From JBGSBR01 sp041730495 (GTDB lineage Bacteria; Patescibacteriota; Microgenomatia; UBA1406; GWC2-37-13), in NCBI GenBank assembly GCA_041730495.1, contig JBGSBR010000001.1:62001-126000 (forward strand): 64,000 nt of DNA. The letters are read 5' to 3'. The notes beneath the pieces are model-generated. The model had not been told where the DNA came from. It searched no databases and worked only from the letters and a program-made list of their open reading frames with translations. This document shows, one piece after another, positions 57,767-64,000 of this stretch. A program made the translations under genes and the position numbers. Each line of letters begins with the position of its first letter. Within the stretch, counting starts at the first letter, position 1.

Positions 57767-57816
57767 AGAGTGATAAATTATGACTAGTTGTACTTTACAT
57801 TATCTAGTTCAAATTT

Positions 57817-59817
57817 TCAATACGGACTTTTATATTGAGCTTCGTAGCGAACTGCCCATGGATAATCCGTTTTTCCATAGATATATCTGATACAACTAAT
57901 TATATACGGATATATTTGACTAATAATGTCAATAATATGATTTTCTTTAGTTTCGAGGCTAAATTTATCTTCTTTTTCTATACGCACCATGTCTAAATAC
58001 GCATCTCTTATGACAGGTATAAACAGTAACTGCTGCATGTAAGAAACAAACATATTATCAACTAAGGGCAATATAGCTATATGTTGCGTCAAATTGTCTG
58101 ACTGAACATCCGCCATCTTGTTTGATACTTCACCCCAGATCAGCTTGACTTGCTTTATTAAACCCAGCTTTAAAGAATTAAGTTCAGTACGTCTTTTTTT
58201 ATCTTTGTTATACATATCTTTTAAAAGAGCTTTCAATAACAGAATGAATTTACTATTTGTTTTGTCTATTGGCAGCAGGCTTTGCTCAGTGGGAGTGGTG
58301 TTTTTTTTGAAAATATGATCACTTAATCTTTTGTTCAATAGACTGATATCATTTTCTGTTAACGTGGTAGATTTCCTTAGATGATTAAGAAACTTTTGCT
58401 CTTGATCCATAAATTGCTCGATTTTATCTATTTTTTTCTCTAAGTGAATAATTTTTTTGCGGAGTGTTTCAATCTCAACTAACAAAGATTTGGAAAATGA
58501 GACAGAATAAGGAGCTCTAAATCTTCCCAAGAACTCTTCTACTTGTGCGATATTATCGCTATGTAAGCGCAGAGGTGAGTTGAATAGTTCATTGAGAAGA
58601 GCTGCGTCATCTAATTTATCTAGATTATTTAAGCTCTGTAACGACTCTTCATGTAGTAACTTTCCTTTATTTGTAAAATCTAAAAATCCAGCTAATCCAA
58701 CATGTGGGTGCTCATATGAGTGATCACGCATCCACATAAAAGCTGCAGCACCCATTCTGTTTCTAGGATTTTGCATTAATGTTTGTATCCGAGCATTTTG
58801 TTTTTCTGCAGTATTCAGAACTATTGAGTGCATCCATTTATTCGGACGCTCTACATCCAGATGATCAATTTGCTTAGCTCGAATATGTATCGTTGATGTT
58901 TCCAGCTGATAGTCATAATAAATATCCTTATGAAAACGCTTAATATAATCTAGATTAAGCTCATGGATACGTGGTCCTGAATACGTATACTCTATCCACA
59001 ATTTTAGATAGGTATTTGGATCATACGTATCTGGTGTGACATTGAAATCTTGCTCTAACTCACGTAGATATATTTTAAATTCATCAAACCACTCTAAAAG
59101 ATAATTATTTTGATCTAATTTAAGTTGTGAAAAAGGTACACGTACTAAAACATTCTGAGGATTATGAAGCTTGGCATAGCGAGAGACACATGCAAAGATA
59201 TTGTCATATACAGTCTGCGTCTTCAATTTTGCATCAGAGATCCCGTGTTGCTCGATGTTAAGATACCAAGGAAATGTTTCATCATAAAAAATACTCACAC
59301 CTTGTGAAGGTATTAATGCGCCAGTAATCTGTGTCCATGAAGGAAAATGATGTAAAGCATACTCTAAATAATCATTGATTAATTTCTTTGAATTTTTACG
59401 TTTTTTGAGATACTGTAATGTGCGGACATCAATAGTTTCAAGAGCACAAGCACCACCAGCTGAGATAGCAGTTCGAGGATCATGCGATGAGTTTAACCAC
59501 TTATAAAAATTTTGATCAAGTAAACGGACTTTCAAACTTCCATCACCATACAGTGCATTAAGTTTAGTTATATCATTTTGACTCAGTTCATCATATCCTA
59601 CAGGATTTATGGCATTGGTTAGATAATATGAAGATGCATCTGGAGTTACGGTTTTGTGTTCTTGCCACTGGCTATATGCTTCTTTTGCTTTCGCTGAACG
59701 CGTAAGATCAAAAAATGCTCGCGAATCTGGATATTGGCCTAGAAGATGATCAGTTGCCTGTTGAAGGGATCTGTATGTTTGAAGCGTTATCTTTGTTGAA
59801 AAAGGAACTGCGTCCAT
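57817..59817 (-). CDS. Hypothetical protein with central coiled coil, 666 residues
   Basis: No family recognised. Residues 1-420 form a mixed globular part. Residues about 430-480 are a strong coiled coil (LLVEIETLRKKIIHLEKKID), and the rest is mainly helical. No signal peptide or membrane helix. ATG 59817 is used; the preceding TTG codon is unlikely. It lies between the deoxyribosyltransferase-like gene and the PBP2 gene on the same strand, 50 bases or more from each. It may be an accessory gene with the adjacent island, but its composition is less extreme. Confidence 0.6.
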   Translation of the reverse strand: MDAVPFSTKITLQTYRSLQQATDHLLGQYPDSRAFFDLTRSAKAKEAYSQWQEHKTVTPDASSYYLTNAINPVGYDELSQNDITKLNALYGDGSLKVRLLDQNFYKWLNSSHDPRTAISAGGACALETIDVRTLQYLKKRKNSKKLINDYLEYALHHFPSWTQITGALIPSQGVSIFYDETFPWYLNIEQHGISDAKLKTQTVYDNIFACVSRYAKLHNPQNVLVRVPFSQLKLDQNNYLLEWFDEFKIYLRELEQDFNVTPDTYDPNTYLKLWIEYTYSGPRIHELNLDYIKRFHKDIYYDYQLETSTIHIRAKQIDHLDVERPNKWMHSIVLNTAEKQNARIQTLMQNPRNRMGAAAFMWMRDHSYEHPHVGLAGFLDFTNKGKLLHEESLQSLNNLDKLDDAALLNELFNSPLRLHSDNIAQVEEFLGRFRAPYSVSFSKSLLVEIETLRKKIIHLEKKIDKIEQFMDQEQKFLNHLRKSTTLTENDISLLNKRLSDHIFKKNTTPTEQSLLPIDKTNSKFILLLKALLKDMYNKDKKRRTELNSLKLGLIKQVKLIWGEVSNKMADVQSDNLTQHIAILPLVDNMFVSYMQQLLFIPVIRDAYLDMVRIEKEDKFSLETKENHIIDIISQIYPYIISCIRYIYGKTDYPWAVRYEAQYKSPY

Positions 59818-59870
59818 CAAATAATTTATCTATAACTAGATCATATTATATCAAAATTTACCCTTGAAAG

Positions 59871-61568
59871 CTACTCTTCACGCTCGAAATAGGTTTTCAG
59901 TATGTCATGTGCTATCGGAGCAGCAACGTCAGACCCTTGTCCGCTTTTCTCTACCAACACAGTAAGCACGATCTCTGGCTTATCAAACGGTGCAAATATC
60001 GTAAACCATGCATGCGGATTACTTTGGAACCCATGCGACTCAGCTGTACCAGTTTTACATCCAACCTCGATTCGTTTCTTGCCAATCAGCTGTGCAGACT
60101 CTGTCGCACCCTCTGGTGTAGGAGTCGGTGATAAGCTTGCGGAAGGAGTAGCGTTGACTGTGAAGTCAAAAAACGGATATGCCGTGCCGCCTGCAGCGCA
60201 GGCTTGACGCATACCTTCTCGAATTACAGTATAAGTCGATTCTTTCATTGGGACTTTCTCACACTCAGGCTTGGCATTTGGATCGCTACCATTTTTTTGT
60301 AACTGAGGTTTACAGATCTTGCCACCGTTGGCAAACGCTGCCGTACCAACAGCTACTTGCAGCGGTGTACTTGTCACATAGCCCTGCCCAATGGAAAGAT
60401 TGTATGTATCACCAAGATACCATTGTTCTTTAAGCACGTCTTGTTTCCAAAAAGAAGAAGGAATGATTCCGACAGATTCAGGTAATCCAATCCGGCTTTT
60501 ATTCTGGAACCCGAAATACTCCGCCCATTTGCGTATTTTCTCTGGGCCAAGTTTTCCTCCCAGTTCGTAGTAATAAATATCATTTGAGCGCTGTAGTGAT
60601 TTGTAGATATCGACAATTCCGTCTGTCTTGCCATACTCTAAAAAGTACCAGTTATGAAACTCAAGCGGACCTGCTTTCAGCACACCTTTGTCTTCAATGG
60701 TGCTTTCTGGTGTAACAACTTTTTCTTCAAGTCCAGCTGCCGCCACAAAAAGCTTGAAGGTCGACCCTGGTGGATACACACCTTCCGTAGCACGATTGAA
60801 AAGTGGCTCTTCTTTATCTTCGATATATGTAGCCGTCGTTTTCGTATCTGCATCTTCAAAGACTTGTGGATCAAATCCAGGGGCTGACGCAAGTACTAAA
60901 ACCTCGCCTGTCTGCGGTTTTAACCCCACCACGGCACCTTTTTGTCCTTTGAGAAGGTCATAGGCTTGTTGTTGCAATACTGCGTCGACGGCGAGCTGAA
61001 TATCTTTACCATCTTGTGGTGGCAGCACTCCGAGTGTACGCACTTCGACACCATGAGCATCGACTTCCATTAGTTTTTTACCTGACACACCCCGCAGATC
61101 ACATTCATACAGCTGTTCTACACCTTTTTTACCCGTTTTGGCTCCAAGTCGAAGCTTATTTACACACGGATCCTCAGCCAGATCTTCAGCAGATGCAGTC
61201 TGCCGATACCCGATGATATGACTCATTGATTGCCCGAAGTTATACAGTCGTTTCGAAAGCACCCGCTCATCTTGCTGATCAAGGTTGGGAGTACTGTTCT
61301 CAGCAATTACAAGCCCTTTACGATCGGTAATCGTGCCCCGCTTTGGTTCGATCAAAATTTCTTTGACACGATTATTGTCTGCCAGTTTGGCATAGTAATT
61401 ACCTTTGACAATCGTGAGATGAAATAACCGCACGATAAGCAATCCTAAAAATATAAAAATACCAAGCGCATAGAAAACGACGACACCTCGTGATGAGACG
61501 GTGCTTTGACGATTAAACTTCATTGATCCGGTGTGTCCTTTTTCGATAAAGGGTAGTTTAGTGTTCAT
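59871..61568 (-). CDS. mrdA: Penicillin-binding protein 2 (peptidoglycan transpeptidase)
   Basis: 565 residues. One N-terminal membrane helix (about 28-53), the PBP dimerisation region with EPKRGTITDRKG, and a transpeptidase domain: VYPPGSTFKLF (catalytic Ser about 269, Lys 272), SND in the SxN position, and CKTGTAES (KTG motif). A Pro/Thr/Ser insert (ASLSPTPTPEGATES) lies before KTG. It cross-links peptidoglycan for elongation. A TATAAT overlaps the first in-frame ATG (61589), so ATG 61568 is preferred; 61523 is possible. No rodA in view. Confidence 0.92.
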   Translation of the reverse strand: MNTKLPFIEKGHTGSMKFNRQSTVSSRGVVVFYALGIFIFLGLLIVRLFHLTIVKGNYYAKLADNNRVKEILIEPKRGTITDRKGLVIAENSTPNLDQQDERVLSKRLYNFGQSMSHIIGYRQTASAEDLAEDPCVNKLRLGAKTGKKGVEQLYECDLRGVSGKKLMEVDAHGVEVRTLGVLPPQDGKDIQLAVDAVLQQQAYDLLKGQKGAVVGLKPQTGEVLVLASAPGFDPQVFEDADTKTTATYIEDKEEPLFNRATEGVYPPGSTFKLFVAAAGLEEKVVTPESTIEDKGVLKAGPLEFHNWYFLEYGKTDGIVDIYKSLQRSNDIYYYELGGKLGPEKIRKWAEYFGFQNKSRIGLPESVGIIPSSFWKQDVLKEQWYLGDTYNLSIGQGYVTSTPLQVAVGTAAFANGGKICKPQLQKNGSDPNAKPECEKVPMKESTYTVIREGMRQACAAGGTAYPFFDFTVNATPSASLSPTPTPEGATESAQLIGKKRIEVGCKTGTAESHGFQSNPHAWFTIFAPFDKPEIVLTVLVEKSGQGSDVAAPIAHDILKTYFEREE

Positions 61569-61623
61569 AAGCTCAAGTAGTAGGCTCATTATACCCCAAT
61601 TTCAAGAAAGATGAAGTTGCAGC

Positions 61624-63372
61624 TCACTCTATCAAACGCTTTTCTTCTTCAGAGGCAATGACCTGAAACCCGACATGGGATTGTCCCGCGAAGAACAAGC
61701 CTTCACCGACCCCTGCAGAAAGTAAGAAGTGTTTTTCTCCACCAGTAAGATAAAAGGTTTTGGTGATTTTTTCAACTGCCGCAGTAGATTGTTTGAGGAT
61801 GATCTGTAAACTCGAGTTGGTGATGATCGCAGTCCCTTCATCAGTGGCGAGGAAGTCCTCGACGTCTTGCGTAATCGTCGTCAGACCAAGCTTATATTTG
61901 CGGGCGCGTTTTGCAAAGTTATGTAAATACGCACCAGAGTCTTTATTTTTGATCAAATACCATGCCTCATCGACGATGAGTACGCGCTGCTTGAGCTCAC
62001 CTCTGCGGACGCGGTGCCAGATATAATCCATCACGATATACATCGCGACAGGTCGAAGGTTTTCTTCGAGATCACGGATGCCGAAAACCGTGAACGGGTT
62101 AGTGATATCGAAGTTTGATTGACTATTGAAGATACCGGTGGCTGATCCTTTGACAAACTTCTCTAGCCTGTCTGCAAGCTCTCTGGCTTCAACTGCCTCC
62201 ATACCGATCAAGATTTTGTAGAGATCTTCCAGTAGTGGTGGTTCGAGCTTAAAAGTCTCTGGATCTTGAGTGATTCCGCGTTCACGATAGGTCATGACAA
62301 GAGCACGATCGAGCAGCGCATCTTGCGATGGTGTGAGCTCTCCCATGATGACCCGCATCAAAGAGTGGAGATCCAAAATTTTATTGGAAAGCTCATCTGG
62401 TTCTGGATTGTCCGCATTGAGATCAAATGGATTCAGTTTATATTTCGAGGTGGCCGAAAAGTCGACAAACTCTCCGTTTAAGTTTTCTGATAATTTTTTA
62501 TACTCGTTCTCAGGATCAATGATGATCACATCAACACCCATCATAAGTAGTCGCAAGGCTTCAAGCTTCACCATGAAACTTTTTCCGCCTCCAGATTTAC
62601 CCAGTATTACAGCGTTTGCGTTTTCAAGGGTGAAGCGATCAAAGATAATCAAGCTACCATCGTGACCGTTTACTCCGTATAGCACCCCCTCGTTGCGAGT
62701 GAGCGATGCTGTCGAGAACGGGAATGTCATCGCAAGTGAGGTCGTGTCCATATTTCTCCAAACTGCGAGTTTGTCTGTAAACATTGGAAGTGAAGATTTA
62801 AAACCTTCTTCTTGCTCAAGTGTAGCTTGTTTAGCGATGATGAGCAGTGATGACAGTGAGGAATCAATCTCTTTGGTGACATTATCTAGCTCTTCTTTGG
62901 AATCTGCGGGAATGGTGATATACAGTCCAAACTGGAAGAAACGCTCTGCTCCTTTGGCAAGCTCTGCTTGCAGAGAAAGCGCGTCGTCAAGGGCCACTTG
63001 CACCACTGGGTCTACCACTTTACCCGCTTTCATATCGGTTTCGATCGTAGCTTCCATCTCTGCAATCTTACGTTTCAGCTCATCCAGGATAGCTTTGGAT
63101 TCTTCTGGATAGATAAACATCGAGATATACAATGGATGATCAAAGGTAATCAGTGAGTACAGCCAATTGGCTGACACGTAACGTGGATAGCCGACCACAA
63201 ACAACGTGCGATAAAACTTGGAATCAATTTTGATGTGATTAAAATCAACTTCGATGTATGAAGGTGCCACCGCATCTTGGATGCTGAAATTGCCTTTGGC
63301 CAACTCATCAGCTACCGGCTTCGCTTGAGCAGGTACTGAGGCTTGTTTTTTCTTTTTTCCGAGTCCAAACAT
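61624..63372 (-). CDS. VirB4/TraC-like ATPase
   Basis: 582 residues. N-terminal domain of about 240 residues, then a VirB4-type ATPase: Walker A VILGKSGGGKSFMVKLEA near 265, VIIIDPENEYKKL, and Walker B QRVLIVDEAWYLIKN. It also has GLTTITQDVEDFLATDEG and the C-terminal LSAGVGEGLFFAG. VirB4 powers substrate transfer and pilus work in type IV secretion. The ATG at 63372 is one base after the stop of the TraC-like partner upstream, so they form one operon. CPR genomes often carry this pair with a TraG-like ATPase, here at 45775. Confidence 0.9.
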   Translation of the reverse strand: MFGLGKKKKQASVPAQAKPVADELAKGNFSIQDAVAPSYIEVDFNHIKIDSKFYRTLFVVGYPRYVSANWLYSLITFDHPLYISMFIYPEESKAILDELKRKIAEMEATIETDMKAGKVVDPVVQVALDDALSLQAELAKGAERFFQFGLYITIPADSKEELDNVTKEIDSSLSSLLIIAKQATLEQEEGFKSSLPMFTDKLAVWRNMDTTSLAMTFPFSTASLTRNEGVLYGVNGHDGSLIIFDRFTLENANAVILGKSGGGKSFMVKLEALRLLMMGVDVIIIDPENEYKKLSENLNGEFVDFSATSKYKLNPFDLNADNPEPDELSNKILDLHSLMRVIMGELTPSQDALLDRALVMTYRERGITQDPETFKLEPPLLEDLYKILIGMEAVEARELADRLEKFVKGSATGIFNSQSNFDITNPFTVFGIRDLEENLRPVAMYIVMDYIWHRVRRGELKQRVLIVDEAWYLIKNKDSGAYLHNFAKRARKYKLGLTTITQDVEDFLATDEGTAIITNSSLQIILKQSTAAVEKITKTFYLTGGEKHFLLSAGVGEGLFFAGQSHVGFQVIASEEEKRLIE

Positions 63373-63373
63373 A

Positions 63374-64000
63374 TTAACCACTGGTCACCACAACATCGGT
63401 GTAACTATCAACAGGAGCAAGCTGTTTACCTACAGACGAAGGGTTATAAAGATTGTAATACAACTCTGTTAGTTCTTGTTTTTGCAGCACTGTCGGCTTA
63501 AGTCCGACTTTGGCAAGTAATCTGAGCAGATGATCTCGCTTGGGATACAACGAAGTCTTGGCACGACTGATGATATATTCTTTGCCGTAACGGTGCGCTT
63601 GTGTGCCTGCTGCACCAAGCTCAAGAGGATTGAACGGAATCACGAAAAAGAAGCGTTTTTCAAGCACTGTGTTTTTTTTGACAATCGTTTTAATAAACTC
63701 TTGATAACTTTGCAGTCGTTGCTTAATTAACTCTTGTTTTTGTTCTGCCAACTTCGCGTTTAGGTAATCGAGATACTCTGAGATATTCATCATGCGGGAA
63801 ATAATCACGATTTGTACGGGAAAAGATAATGAGTTCAATAAACTGCCATAGGTATAAATCATCGAGGTTTGCTCTTCAGCCGAAAGCAGCCAGAAGTTTA
63901 CTGCACCAACCTCAATGGCGACTGATGCTGAGTAATCTTTCATCAGCATGATGTCATCGCGGATATCTTCAATCTCGATAAACGCTTGAGTTGTTGCTTT
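63374..64000 (-). CDS. TraC-like type IV secretion protein, N-terminus outside window
   Basis: The frame is open to the window end; at least 208 residues are visible. Beyond the first in-window ATG at 63949 the frame continues (KATTQAFIEIEDIRDDIMLM), which looks like the family start region (TQxFxxIxxIxDDVxxLKD), so the true start is off the window. Then SASVAIEVGAVNFWLLSAEEQ and a helical region with a coiled stretch. In other CPR clusters this small TraC-like N-terminal half is encoded separately, directly in front of the VirB4 ATPase, as here. Confidence 0.75.
   Translation of the reverse strand, partial: KATTQAFIEIEDIRDDIMLMKDYSASVAIEVGAVNFWLLSAEEQTSMIYTYGSLLNSLSFPVQIVIISRMMNISEYLDYLNAKLAEQKQELIKQRLQSYQEFIKTIVKKNTVLEKRFFFVIPFNPLELGAAGTQAHRYGKEYIISRAKTSLYPKRDHLLRLLAKVGLKPTVLQKQELTELYYNLYNPSSVGKQLAPVDSYTDVVVTSG

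Overview
The window looks like part of a compact genome of a Candidate Phyla Radiation (Patescibacteria-type) bacterium, probably a Microgenomates-like lineage. This is inference. It rests on the combination of a secretin-less type IV pilus cluster, conjugation-type ATPases without the rest of a type IV secretion system, many small membrane-anchored surface proteins, very short or negative intergenic distances, and tRNA genes without an encoded CCA end. UGA is used as a normal stop (for example at 38958-38960), so this is not one of the UGA-recoding CPR groups. I saw no rRNA, CRISPR array, transposase or insertion sequence.

Layout. 1-6.6 kb: housekeeping and nucleotide genes (deoxyribosyltransferase-like fragment, DHFR, peptide deformylase, glycosyltransferase, TatD, RpiB, DprA). 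6.65-9.2 kb: a tandemly duplicated cassette, each copy with promoter, a long conserved and apparently structured 5' leader, a membrane-anchored surface protein and a near-identical terminator. 9.2-24.5 kb: antiporter, enolase, phosphoglycerate mutase, M20 peptidase, epimerase and Tgt, mixed with a set of secreted cohesin-like, dockerin and glycoside hydrolase proteins. 24.5-36.4 kb: dCTP deaminase, aminotransferase, thiamine pyrophosphokinase, RNA methyltransferase, two tRNAs, TrmB regulator, SDR, and an RSH-like HD protein. 36.5-45.3 kb: type IV pilus cluster (HPt, response regulator, PilB, PilC, four pseudopilin-like proteins including one with a propeller-like domain, a PilM-like/LytR_C fusion, major pilin). 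45.3-50 kb: response regulator, TraG/VirD4-like ATPase, flavin reductase. 49.2-52.8 kb, minus strand: YrdC-like protein, histidine kinase, response regulator and pseudopilin-like protein in one apparent operon. 51.3-57.8 kb is markedly AT-rich and carries a STAND-type HTH/NB-ARC/TPR protein, a methyltransferase, a GlcG-like protein and a deoxyribosyltransferase-like/RHH fusion. 57.8-64 kb: an orphan coiled-coil protein, PBP2, and VirB4/TraC-like proteins running off the end.

Two signals run through the whole window. First, more than twenty genes have a -10 hexamer (TATAAT and close variants) ending only 5-11 bases before the start codon, several with a -35 such as TTGCGA exactly 17 bases upstream. 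This is the signature of leaderless or nearly leaderless mRNAs, and I used it to choose starts. Second, many convergent genes share their stop codons in 4-base overlaps (TTAA, CTAA, TTAG). Against this background the long leaders of the duplicated cassette and the canonical TTGACA promoter with a short leader before the major pilin stand out.

How the genes work together. The HPt, response regulators and kinase probably form phosphorelays acting on the pilus. The cohesin-like, dockerin and glycoside hydrolase proteins could assemble into a small surface complex. The TraC/VirB4/TraG-like ATPases probably serve DNA or protein transfer. The AT-rich segment looks like horizontally acquired material that has joined this framework.
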